A DNA stretch of 27,430 bases, from assembly GCA_019240015.1 (NCBI GenBank), contig JAFAZB010000149.1:1-27430 (forward strand). Reading direction: 5' to 3'. Positions within the stretch are counted from its first letter, which is position 1, and every line of letters begins with the position of its first letter. Positions 14,670 through 21,361 of the stretch are shown piece after piece. The notes beneath the pieces are model-generated. The model made no database searches. It was not told where the DNA came from and worked only from the letters and a program-made list of their open reading frames with translations. The stretch is from Solirubrobacterales bacterium. GTDB lineage: Bacteria; Actinomycetota; Thermoleophilia; Solirubrobacterales; Solirubrobacteraceae. The translations under genes and the position numbers were made by a program.

Positions 14670-15503
14670 GTGCTTCGACTTGCGATCCGCGTCACCCGCG
14701 CGCAGTCCGAGCTTGTCCTGGCCGAACTGCTCGAGCTCGTGCCGACCGGCCTCGAAGAGGTGACGCTGGCTGACGGGCTGGTCGAGTACGCCGTATACGG
14801 GGCGCCGGGCGAGCTGCCCTCGCTGCCGGCGCTCAGGGCGGTTGCCGGGGAGGCCCTGGTCGAGGTCAGGACCGATGAGCTCCCCGACGACTTCTCGGAG
14901 CGCTGGCGGCGCTTTCATCGCCCGCTCGTGATCGATCACCGGCTGACCGTGCGCCCGCCGTGGGAGCCGCCCGGCGGCACCCAGATCGACGTCGTGATCG
15001 ATCCCGGCCAGGCGTTCGGGACCGGCGCCCACGCCACCACCCGCCTGTGTCTGGAGCTGCTGCTGACGCTCGAGCCGGAAGGCGCCTTGATTGACCTCGG
15101 CTGTGGCTCCGGGGTGCTGGCGATCGTCGCAACCAAGCTGGGATGGGGGCCGGTGTGCGCGCTCGACAACGATCCCGCGGCGCTCGCGGCGACCGCGGAG
15201 AACGCGCGGGCAAACGACGTGCAGCTCGAGACTCGCCGCTTCGACCTGCGCCACGAGACCATCCCCGAGGCGCCGGCCGTCGCCGCCAACCTGCTGGCGC
15301 CGCTGCTGCGAGCGTGGGCGGCCGCCCTCACCGAGCCGCTTCCCAAGCGACTGATCGCGAGCGGTTTGTTGGCCCCGGAGGCCGACGGAGTGCTGGCGGC
15401 GTTCGCGGCCCGGGGCCTCGCGCAGCGCGAGCGACGCACCCGCGGGGAGTGGGCGGCACTGCTGCTCGGAGCCGACGCCGGCCGCCCCTCACGACGACGC
15501 TAG
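14670..15503 (+). CDS. prmA: Ribosomal protein L11 methyltransferase
   Basis: 277-residue SAM-dependent methyltransferase that trimethylates L11. A short N-terminal substrate-binding domain leads to the diagnostic FGTGAHATTRLCLELL and the SAM motif I DLGCGSGVLAI (from residue 142). A catalytic-loop ANLLAPLL follows (NLLA of the PrmA family). The protein is slightly shorter than E. coli PrmA (293). The GTG start is 21 nt after the dnaJ stop with no separate promoter seen, so it is probably read from the hrcA unit. Its stop TAG forms part of the hexamer thought to be the promoter of the next gene. Confidence 0.93.
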   Translation: MLRLAIRVTRAQSELVLAELLELVPTGLEEVTLADGLVEYAVYGAPGELPSLPALRAVAGEALVEVRTDELPDDFSERWRRFHRPLVIDHRLTVRPPWEPPGGTQIDVVIDPGQAFGTGAHATTRLCLELLLTLEPEGALIDLGCGSGVLAIVATKLGWGPVCALDNDPAALAATAENARANDVQLETRRFDLRHETIPEAPAVAANLLAPLLRAWAAALTEPLPKRLIASGLLAPEADGVLAAFAARGLAQRERRTRGEWAALLLGADAGRPSRRR

Positions 15504-15506
15504 ATT
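15501..15506 (+). promoter_or_regulatory. Putative -10 element of NADH dehydrogenase gene (TAGATT), leaderless
   Basis: TAGATT ends 7 nt before the ATG, and its TAG is the stop codon of prmA. No Shine-Dalgarno is seen. Confidence 0.5.
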
Positions 15507-15513
15507 CCTGCCG

Positions 15514-16863
15514 ATGAAGCGTGTGCTGATCGCGGGGGGCGGCTTCGGCGGCTTCTATGCCGCCCGCCGGCTCGAGCGCCTAGCCCCCGAGGACGTCCGC
15601 ATCACGCTGATCAACGACGTCAACTTCATGCTCTACACGCCTCTGCTGCCGGGCGCCGCGGCGGGCTCCCTGGAGCCTCGCCACGTGGTCGTCCCGCTGC
15701 GCGAACGGCTCGAGCGCACCGAGCTGCGGCTTGGCTGGGTGATCGGCGGCGACCCCGCGAACAGCAAGCTCGAGGTCGAGCTGATCGCCGGCCACACCAT
15801 CCAGTTCGACTATCACCAGCTGGTGGTGGCGCTCGGCTCGGTGTCGCGTACGTTCCCGATTCCCGGGCTCGCCGCGCACGCGATCGGCTTCAAGACGATC
15901 GCCGAGGCGATCGCGCTGCGCAACCGGCTGGTGCGCTTCCTCGAGACAGCCGAGGAGATCGACGAGCCGGAGCGCCGGCGCCCATACCTCAACTTCGTGT
16001 TCGTCGGGGCGGGTTACGCGGGTCTCGAGGGCGTCGCGGAGCTCCAGGACTTCGCGCTCGACGCGCTCGCCTACTACCCGCGCTGCCGCGAGGTGGGGAC
16101 GCGCTGGATCCTGGTCGACGCGGCGCCCAGGATCATGCCGCAGATCCAGCCGCAGCTGGCGCGCTTCACCGAGGACGTGCTGCGCCGGCGCGGGATCGAG
16201 ATCATGCTGGAGACCCAGCTGACGGAAGTGACCGACGAGTCGGTGACGCTCACGAGCGGGGAGACGATCCCGTGCCGGACGGTCTGCTGGACCGCGGGCG
16301 TCAAGGCCAGCCCGGTGGCCGAACGCCTCGGCTTGCCGCTCGAGCAGGGCCGGATCGCCTGCGACGAGCGGATGCGGGTGCGCGGTCACCACAACGTGTG
16401 GGCGATCGGCGACGTCGCCGCGATCCCGGATCCCGCGCGGCCCGGCGAGCCCTGCCCTCCGACCGCCCAGCACGCGATCCGCCAGGGAAAGCTGATCGCC
16501 GGAAACGTGGCGGCGGCGCTGGGCGATCCGCGCCGAGACGTCAGGCCATTCGCCTATAAGACGCGCGGGATGTTCGCCGACCTGGGGCGACACAACGCGG
16601 TCGCGAACGTGCTCGGTGGCCGGCTGAAGGGGTTTCCGGCCTGGGCGCTGTGCCGCTTCTACCACCTCGCGTGGGTGCCGGGGATCCGACGCAAGATCCG
16701 TCTGATCGCCGACTGGACGGTCGACTTCTGGTTCCGGCGCGACACGGCCGAGCTCGGCCAGCTCGGTCATCCGCCGGGCCTGGAGGAGCACATGCCGCCG
16801 AGTGCCGAAACGGGTGATGGGCTTGCAAGCGCTCGCGCCCTGATCGACCGCCCGGGTGGCTAA
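15514..16863 (+). CDS. ndh: Type II NADH dehydrogenase (NDH-2)
   Basis: 449-residue flavoprotein that oxidises NADH and reduces quinone at the inner face of the membrane without pumping protons. The FAD-binding N-terminus is VLIAGGGFGGFYAARRL (GxGxxG variant). A second Rossmann fold for NADH begins at FVFVGAGYAGLEGVAEL, and the second FAD contact is NVWAIGDVAAIPDP. The AQHAIRQGKLIAGN quinone-site helix and a C-terminal amphipathic region (FYHLAWVPGIRRKIRLIADW) for membrane attachment follow. Length is normal. It has its own putative leaderless promoter and is followed by hairpins. It could serve redox balance as an alternative to complex I. Confidence 0.93.
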   Translation: MKRVLIAGGGFGGFYAARRLERLAPEDVRITLINDVNFMLYTPLLPGAAAGSLEPRHVVVPLRERLERTELRLGWVIGGDPANSKLEVELIAGHTIQFDYHQLVVALGSVSRTFPIPGLAAHAIGFKTIAEAIALRNRLVRFLETAEEIDEPERRRPYLNFVFVGAGYAGLEGVAELQDFALDALAYYPRCREVGTRWILVDAAPRIMPQIQPQLARFTEDVLRRRGIEIMLETQLTEVTDESVTLTSGETIPCRTVCWTAGVKASPVAERLGLPLEQGRIACDERMRVRGHHNVWAIGDVAAIPDPARPGEPCPPTAQHAIRQGKLIAGNVAAALGDPRRDVRPFAYKTRGMFADLGRHNAVANVLGGRLKGFPAWALCRFYHLAWVPGIRRKIRLIADWTVDFWFRRDTAELGQLGHPPGLEEHMPPSAETGDGLASARALIDRPGG

Positions 16864-16867
16864 GCGA

Positions 16868-16911
16868 CCGCCTGCGGGGCGGCCTGCGGCCACGGTGGAT
16901 AACGAGCCACC
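16868..16911 (+). terminator. Hairpin cluster downstream of ndh
   Basis: Three short stems follow the ndh stop: CCGCC/GGCGG (16868-16872, 16878-16882), GGCC/GGCC (16881-16884, 16888-16891) and GGTGG/CCACC (16894-16898, 16907-16911). The first two share bases and cannot form together. There is no T-tract; termination is inferred from position. Confidence 0.35.
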
Positions 16912-16921
16912 CTCGAATCTT

Positions 16922-17002
16922 GGCCACCGGGCCGATGTCGGGTGGGCCCCGATCACCGATCCTCTCGCCAGCAAGGATCTAGGAACCCTGCGAAGGAGGT
17001 GA
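16922..17002 (+). promoter_or_regulatory. Structured leader with an exceptional Shine-Dalgarno
   Basis: GGCCACC (16922-16928) pairs with GGTGGGCC (16941-16948) around one bulged G, and GATCCT (16958-16963) pairs with AGGATC (16974-16979). Then AAGGAGGTGA (16993-17002) is a full anti-Shine-Dalgarno complement, and the match to the reverse complement of the 16S rRNA tail continues as TCCAG after one extra A. It stands out in a window where most genes have no Shine-Dalgarno. This could be the leader of the small ORF at 17009 or a regulatory RNA. I matched it to no known riboswitch. Confidence 0.45.
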
Positions 17003-17008
17003 ATCCAG

Positions 17009-17197
17009 TTGCAGAACCCGCTTGCGATCGGAGTGACCCTCGGTGGCCTGCTCCTCGACGTCGTCGTTCCGCGGCCCAAGCCTCGGGCTGGAGTTCCGCA
17101 GGAGCCGACTCTCCTCTCTCAGCGAGCCGTCTCGAGGACACCGCGGCGCGCGACCGCCGTCCCGGAGCACGACAGTCACCCGGTCGTGAGCGGCTAG
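17009..17197 (+). CDS. Small hypothetical protein, hydrophobic N-terminus
   Basis: 62-residue ORF from a TTG start placed 6 nt after AAGGAGGTGA (9 nt after GGAGG), ideal spacing. The first 20 residues are hydrophobic (NPLAIGVTLGGLLLDVVV), resembling a short membrane or signal segment. The remainder is Pro/Arg-rich (PRPKPRAG, TPRRATAV) and ends in an ordinary TAG. I recognise no family. Support comes from the Shine-Dalgarno and from lying in an otherwise empty 377-nt gap. Against it: TTG start, short length, and random ORFs are common at this GC content. It might be a leader peptide or small membrane protein. The rest of the gap, 17198-17227, holds nothing I can name. Confidence 0.4.
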   Translation: MQNPLAIGVTLGGLLLDVVVPRPKPRAGVPQEPTLLSQRAVSRTPRRATAVPEHDSHPVVSG

Positions 17198-17227
17198 TGC
17201 ACCTGATCGCGTCGGGGCCACGCGCGC

Positions 17228-17233
17228 TACCGT
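17228..17233 (+). promoter_or_regulatory. Putative -10 element of mtaB (TACCGT), leaderless
   Basis: TACCGT ends 7 nt before the GTG of mtaB, with no Shine-Dalgarno between. It matches the spacing of the other leaderless candidates. Confidence 0.45.
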
Positions 17234-17240
17234 CTCGCGC

Positions 17241-18506
17241 GTGGCCTCGTTCGCGGTCAAGTTCCTCGGCTGCAAGGTCTCGCAAGCCGACGCGATGCTG
17301 GCCCGCGGCGAGCTGATCTCCGCCGGACACGTGGAGGTGCCGGAGGCGCGGGCCGAGCTGCACGTGATCAACACCTGTGCGATCACCAGCGAGGCCGAAG
17401 CGAAGTCGCGCCAGTCGGTGCGGCGGTCGCTGCGCAGCGCCCGCGACGTGTACGTGGCCGGTTGTGCGGTCAACCTCAACGATCGGCAGTTCAGCGAGAT
17501 CGACCCACGGGTGCGATCGTTTGTGGGGATCGCCGAAGAGGTGGCGGCGGAGATCGGGGGGTGCGCCGACATCGAGCACCGGGTGCTCTCCCGCCGGCCG
17601 GGGGAGCAGCCCGCGGGTCGAACCCGGGGATTCGTCAAGGTGCAGGACGGGTGCGACTGTCACTGTGCGTACTGCGTGATCCCGACCGTCCGCGGCGCCG
17701 CCCGCTCGCGTCCTGCCAGTGGCGTGCTCGACGAGGTCCGCCGCCGGGTCGCCAGCGACCAGCCGGAGATGGTGCTGACGGGGATCAGCGTCGGCGACTA
17801 CCGCGACCCGGAGCGCGGGCTCGAGCTCGGCGAGCTGATGGTCGAGGTCGCCCGGGTGCCCGGGGTGCAGCGCGTGCGGCTCTCGAGCGTGGAGGTGATC
17901 CACGTCAAGGACTCGCTGCTCGACGCGCTGGCCGGCGAGCCCAAGGTCTGCCCGCATCTGCATGTGCCGCTCCAGTCGGGCGATGACGCGGTGCTGCGAG
18001 CGATGGGCCGCCACTACACGGCGGGCCAGTACCTCGAGCAGATCGCCGCGCTGCGCGCCGCCGCGCCCGGGGTGAACGTGACCACCGATGTGATCGTGGG
18101 GTTCCCCGGCGAGTCCGAGGGCGCGTTCGCGCGCACGCTCGAGGTGATCGAGCGGGCAGAGATCACCCGCGTTCACACGTTCCAGTACTCCGCGCGACCC
18201 GGCACCCGGGCGGCGGCGCTCGGCGATCACGTTCCTCCGGAGCGCAAAAAGCTCCGTTCGCAGCTGCTGCGCGGGCGCTCGGAGGCCCTCTCGCGCCGCC
18301 ACCGGTCCCGCAAGCTGGGCACCTCGCAGCGAGTCCTGGTGGACAAGGTGGCCGAGAGCCGCTGCTCAGGCTACAGCGCCGACTACACGCGCTGCTACCT
18401 GCCGGCCGGGAGCGCGATGCCCGGCCAGCTGGTGGAGGTGGTCTGCGAGCGGTTGCACGCCGACGGGATCAGCTGCCGGGTCCGGGAGGCTCCGGGGCTA
18501 TGCTGA
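17241..18506 (+). CDS. mtaB: tRNA (N6-threonylcarbamoyladenosine-C2) methylthiotransferase MtaB-like
   Basis: 421-residue radical-SAM enzyme of the MiaB/RimO/MtaB family that adds a methylthio group to t6A37 of tRNAs reading ANN codons. The N-terminal UPF0004 domain supplies three cysteines for the auxiliary 4Fe-4S cluster (FLGCKVSQADA, INTCAITSEAEAKSRQ, VAGCAVN). The radical-SAM CxxxCxxC is C138, C142, C145 (GCDCHCAYCVIPTVRG). A C-terminal TRAM-like domain follows. GCKVSQAD and NTCAITxxAxxKSRQ favour MtaB over MiaB. The stop overlaps the -10-like hexamer of yqeY. Linkage to yqeY and phoH-ybeY-era matches the widespread bacterial order. Confidence 0.92.
   Translation: MASFAVKFLGCKVSQADAMLARGELISAGHVEVPEARAELHVINTCAITSEAEAKSRQSVRRSLRSARDVYVAGCAVNLNDRQFSEIDPRVRSFVGIAEEVAAEIGGCADIEHRVLSRRPGEQPAGRTRGFVKVQDGCDCHCAYCVIPTVRGAARSRPASGVLDEVRRRVASDQPEMVLTGISVGDYRDPERGLELGELMVEVARVPGVQRVRLSSVEVIHVKDSLLDALAGEPKVCPHLHVPLQSGDDAVLRAMGRHYTAGQYLEQIAALRAAAPGVNVTTDVIVGFPGESEGAFARTLEVIERAEITRVHTFQYSARPGTRAAALGDHVPPERKKLRSQLLRGRSEALSRRHRSRKLGTSQRVLVDKVAESRCSGYSADYTRCYLPAGSAMPGQLVEVVCERLHADGISCRVREAPGLC
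18499..18504 (+). promoter_or_regulatory. Putative -10 element of yqeY (TATGCT), leaderless
   Basis: TATGCT ends 6 nt before the GTG; its last T is the first base of the mtaB stop TGA. No Shine-Dalgarno is seen. Confidence 0.45.
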
Positions 18507-18510
18507 TCTG

Positions 18511-18948
18511 GTGACTGTCATCGAGCGAGTCCACACCGACATGACCACCGCGATGAAAGCCGGCGAGAAGCAGCGCGTCGGCGCCCTGCGGTTGGTGCTC
18601 TCCGAGCTCCAGAAGGCCGCCAAGGAAGGTGCGGACGACGAGCTGACCGTGCTCCGTCGCGAGCGCAAGCGGCGGCTCGACGCCGCCACCCAATTCCGGG
18701 ACGGCGGCCGGCCCGAGCTGGCCGAGCAGGAGGAGGCAGAGGCGACGCTGATCGCCGACTACCTCCCGGCGGAGCTGGGCGACTCCGAGCTCGACGCGAT
18801 CATCGCGGCGGCGATCTCGGACACCGGCGCCACGGGCCCCGCCGACATGGGGCAGGTGATGAAGGCGGTGATGGCCGCGGCCGGCGGCCGCGTCGACGGC
18901 AAGCGCGCCTCAGGGCGAGTGCGCGAGGCGCTGGCGGCGACCACATAG
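18511..18948 (+). CDS. yqeY: GatB/YqeY domain protein
   Basis: 145-residue protein of the YqeY family, related to the C-terminal tRNA-binding tail of GatB. Family features visible: an N-terminal helix with MKAGEKQRVGALRLVLSELQKAAKE, a middle RERKRRLDAATQFRDGGRPELAEQEEAEATLIADYLPAEL, and the final DMGQVMKAVMAAAGGRVDGKRASGRVREAL, the GatB/YqeY signature. It may assist tRNA-dependent amidation or interact with tRNA, but its biological role is not established. Length is typical (about 150). It starts 4 nt after the mtaB stop. Confidence 0.92.
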   Translation: MTVIERVHTDMTTAMKAGEKQRVGALRLVLSELQKAAKEGADDELTVLRRERKRRLDAATQFRDGGRPELAEQEEAEATLIADYLPAELGDSELDAIIAAAISDTGATGPADMGQVMKAVMAAAGGRVDGKRASGRVREALAATT

Positions 18949-18964
18949 GCGGGCGCCCGCGAAC

Positions 18965-19936
18965 GTGCGCAGCCAGATCGAGCTCGACAACGCGGTTGCC
19001 GCGGAGCTCGCCGGGAGCGAGGACGCGGTGTTGCGGGCGCTGGAGGGCCACCTCGATTGCGAGGTCTTCCTGCGTGGCAACGTGCTGACCCTGGAGGGCG
19101 AGCCGACCGCCGTGGAGGCGGCAGCATCGGTGGTCGGCGAGCTGGCCGAGCTGATCTCTCAAGGCCACGAGATCGCGCCGGGCACGATCGAGGCCGTGAG
19201 GACCGCGCTCGATCAGCACGAGTCCCCGTCGCAGATCCTGGAGGACGTGGTATGGCGTCACCGCGCGACCAAGGTGGCCCCCAAGACCGTAAACCAGAAG
19301 CGCTACGTGGACTCGATCCGCCAGAACACGATCACGTTTGGAATCGGTCCGGCCGGAACCGGCAAGACGTTCCTGGCGGTGGCGGTCGCGGCCGCCGCGC
19401 TCAGCCGCCGCGAGGTCAACCGGATCATCCTCACCCGGCCCGCCGTCGAGGCGGGTGAGCGCCTGGGGTTCCTACCCGGCGACCTGATGGCCAAGGTCGA
19501 TCCCTACCTCCGGCCGCTGTTCGACGCCCTGCACGACATGCTCGACCCCGAGCGCGTCTCCCACCACCTCGAGCGCGGCGTGATCGAGGTGGCGCCGCTG
19601 GCGTTCATGCGAGGCAGAAGTCTCAACGACAGCTTCATCATCCTCGACGAGGCGCAGAACACCAGCCCCGAGCAGATGAAGATGTTCCTCACGCGGCTCG
19701 GGTTCAACTCGAAGATGGTGGTCACCGGCGACATCACGCAGATCGACCTGCCGCGCGAGCACGACTCGGGGCTGGTGGTGGTCACCGAGATCCTCGATCA
19801 GGTCGAGGGGATCGACTTCATCCGCTTCGGCGAGGAGGACGTGGTGCGCCATAAGCTGGTGCGGCGGATCGTCGCGGCCTACAACGAGCACTCCCAGCGG
19901 ATGGCGCCTGAGTTGCGTCCCCGCCGGCGGGCCTAG
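18965..19936 (+). CDS. phoH: PhoH family ATPase
   Basis: 323-residue PhoH-like protein. An N-terminal KH-like RNA-binding segment (about 10-80) precedes the P-loop ATPase with Walker A GPAGTGKT at 128-135 and Walker B SFIILDEAQN. The conserved RPAVEAGERLGFLPGD, MRGRSLNDSF and VVTGDITQIDLP blocks are all present. PhoH proteins are linked to RNA metabolism, and the fixed neighbourhood with ybeY and era suggests work on rRNA maturation. GTG 18965 starts 16 nt after the yqeY stop with no promoter hexamer, so transcription from upstream is likely. Length is normal. Confidence 0.94.
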   Translation: MRSQIELDNAVAAELAGSEDAVLRALEGHLDCEVFLRGNVLTLEGEPTAVEAAASVVGELAELISQGHEIAPGTIEAVRTALDQHESPSQILEDVVWRHRATKVAPKTVNQKRYVDSIRQNTITFGIGPAGTGKTFLAVAVAAAALSRREVNRIILTRPAVEAGERLGFLPGDLMAKVDPYLRPLFDALHDMLDPERVSHHLERGVIEVAPLAFMRGRSLNDSFIILDEAQNTSPEQMKMFLTRLGFNSKMVVTGDITQIDLPREHDSGLVVVTEILDQVEGIDFIRFGEEDVVRHKLVRRIVAAYNEHSQRMAPELRPRRRA

Positions 19937-19948
19937 CCCGCGGCCGAG

Positions 19949-20344
19949 GTGCTCGACGTCGAGGTGATCGGGCTCGATGTGCTGGGCTCGGAGGGGCCGA
20001 CCGCGGTCGAGGTCGAGGAGTTGTGCGCGCTGGCACTGTCCTCGGCCGGGATCGAGCAGGGACACGTGGCGGTCGAGTTCGTCGACGAGGAGCGGATCCG
20101 GCTGCTCAACGACGAGTACAGGCGTCTCGACGAGCCCACCGACGTGCTCTCGTTCGGGGTCGACGAGGACGGCGCCAGCGCCGGCGCCCGGGAGCTCGGC
20201 GACATCGTCATCTGCCCCACCCGCACCGAGGATCTCCGCGAGGCGGTGGTACACGGGGCGCTGCACCTGAGCGGCATGGACCACGAGACCGATGAAGGGG
20301 AGATGCTGGCGCTACAGGCCGAGCTGATGCGATGGCTGAACTGA
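19949..20344 (+). CDS. ybeY: Endoribonuclease YbeY
   Basis: 131-residue zinc-dependent RNase that matures the 3' end of 16S rRNA and aids ribosome quality control. The metal motif HGALHLSGMDH gives ligands H102, H106 and H112. FVDEERIRLLNDEYRRLDEPTDVLSF and the Gly-Asp-Ile-Val-Ile-Cys strand are the other family blocks. The GTG start lies 12 nt after phoH, and the 3' end overlaps era by 13 nt. The protein is somewhat shorter than the usual 150-170 and lacks an extended C-terminus. The YbeY-Era association fits the known pairing of the two proteins in 30S assembly. Confidence 0.94.
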   Translation: MLDVEVIGLDVLGSEGPTAVEVEELCALALSSAGIEQGHVAVEFVDEERIRLLNDEYRRLDEPTDVLSFGVDEDGASAGARELGDIVICPTRTEDLREAVVHGALHLSGMDHETDEGEMLALQAELMRWLN

Positions 20345-21243
20345 GCGGTTCGCCCGCCGCCGGTCCTCGCGCCGGATTCATCGCGCTCGCAGGACGTCCG
20401 AACGTGGGCAAGTCGACGCTCGCCAACGCAATCGTGGGAGCCAAGGTGGCGATCGTCTCGGACAAGCCGCAGACCACCCGGCGCGCGATCCGCGCCGTCG
20501 CCACGGGTCCCGACTGGCAGCTGGTGCTGGTCGACCTGCCGGGCGTTCAGCGCCCCCGGGACGCGCTCACCGAGCGCATGCAGCGGCGCGTGCAGCGCGA
20601 GCTGGCCGACGCCGACGGCTGCCTGCTGGTGGTCAACGCCGAGCAGGGAATCGGTCCCGGCGACCGGTTCCTGGCGAGCCTGCTCGCCCCGGCGGGTGTG
20701 CCGATCGCGATCGCGGTCAACAAGGTCGATCGCTGCGACCGCGGCCGGACTGTCGGGGTGCTGCACGAGTGCGCGGGGCTCGACTTGGCGGCCGAGATCT
20801 TCCCGGTGTCCGCGCGCACCGGGTCCGGGGTGCCGGCGCTGGTGGAGCATCTGGTCTCGATCCTGCCCCCGGGGGCATTCTTCTTCCCCGCGGAGCAGCG
20901 CTCGGACCAGACCGAGCCGGTGCTGCTCGCCGAGCTGGTGCGCGAACAGGTGCTGGCTCGCACCCGCCAAGAGGTACCCCATGCGGTTGAGGTCGAGGTG
21001 CTCGAGATCGAGCACCTACCCAACGGACTGGTGCGGATCGAAGCGGTGGTGCTGACCGAGACGGACTCGCAGAAGGGAATCCTGATCGGAGCCGGCGGCC
21101 GGATGATCTCGGCGATCGGGACCGCCGCCCGGCCGGCGATCGAGCGCGAGCTGGGGACTCGGGTGCATCTCGAGCTCACGGTCCGCGTCAGGCGCCACTG
21201 GCGAGCCGATGAACGGCTGCTCGACAGGCTCGGAATCGAGTAG
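20332..21243 (+). CDS. era: GTPase Era
   Basis: 303-residue GTPase that binds the 3' end of 16S rRNA and acts in 30S assembly. G1 is GRPNVGKST at 21-29, the switch region is DKPQTTRRAI, G3 is DLPG (more usually DTPG), and G4 is NKVD. The C-terminal KH domain includes GILIGAGGRMISAIGTAARPAIERELGTRVHLELTVRVR. Length matches the family. ATG 20332 overlaps ybeY, so the two are co-translated. It ends the ribosome-maturation run; the next gene begins after 118 nt with a different type of leader. Confidence 0.96.
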   Translation: MAELSGSPAAGPRAGFIALAGRPNVGKSTLANAIVGAKVAIVSDKPQTTRRAIRAVATGPDWQLVLVDLPGVQRPRDALTERMQRRVQRELADADGCLLVVNAEQGIGPGDRFLASLLAPAGVPIAIAVNKVDRCDRGRTVGVLHECAGLDLAAEIFPVSARTGSGVPALVEHLVSILPPGAFFFPAEQRSDQTEPVLLAELVREQVLARTRQEVPHAVEVEVLEIEHLPNGLVRIEAVVLTETDSQKGILIGAGGRMISAIGTAARPAIERELGTRVHLELTVRVRRHWRADERLLDRLGIE

Positions 21244-21252
21244 CGCGTTTCG

Positions 21253-21343
21253 TAGAACATTCGCTGAGTTTCCAGCGCAAACGTTAAAGCGCACTGGTTG
21301 GCGTCCCGGGGTCCGCCGATAGGCTCGCGACACGGACCGAGGG
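21253..21343 (+). promoter_or_regulatory. Promoter region of the sensor kinase operon
   Basis: A possible sigma-70-type promoter is TTGGCG (21298-21303), a 16-nt spacer and TAGGCT (21320-21325), giving a leader of about 30 nt. The region also carries TAGAACAT (21253-21260), TTTCCAGCGC (21269-21278, in the partial dyad CGCTG-N5-CCAGCG) and GGACCGAGGG (21334-21343). These are the same three motifs found upstream of the cyclic-di-GMP gene at 4572. AAGGGA at 21349-21354 is a weak Shine-Dalgarno. Confidence 0.4.
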
Positions 21344-21361
21344 GGTCGAAGGGACCGGACC

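Noticed and set aside
16864..17008. A known riboswitch class in the structured leader
   Set aside because: I compared it from memory with cyclic-di-GMP, cyclic-di-AMP, SAH and cobalamin motifs and found no conserved core. An Rfam covariance search would settle it.
16942..17316. Plus-strand 124-codon frame across the ndh-mtaB gap
   Set aside because: It overlaps the start of mtaB and the better supported 62-codon frame, and has no Shine-Dalgarno or promoter hexamer placed for its start.
21251..21262. GAACAT (and ATGTTC at 4478) as LexA/SOS half-sites
   Set aside because: No palindromic partner half-site is present at either place; the shared-motif reading is better supported.
21315..21321. 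GCCGATA as a FliA/WhiG-type -10
   Set aside because: The nearest TAAA is 26 nt upstream rather than about 15; TTGGCG-N16-TAGGCT fits the same region better.
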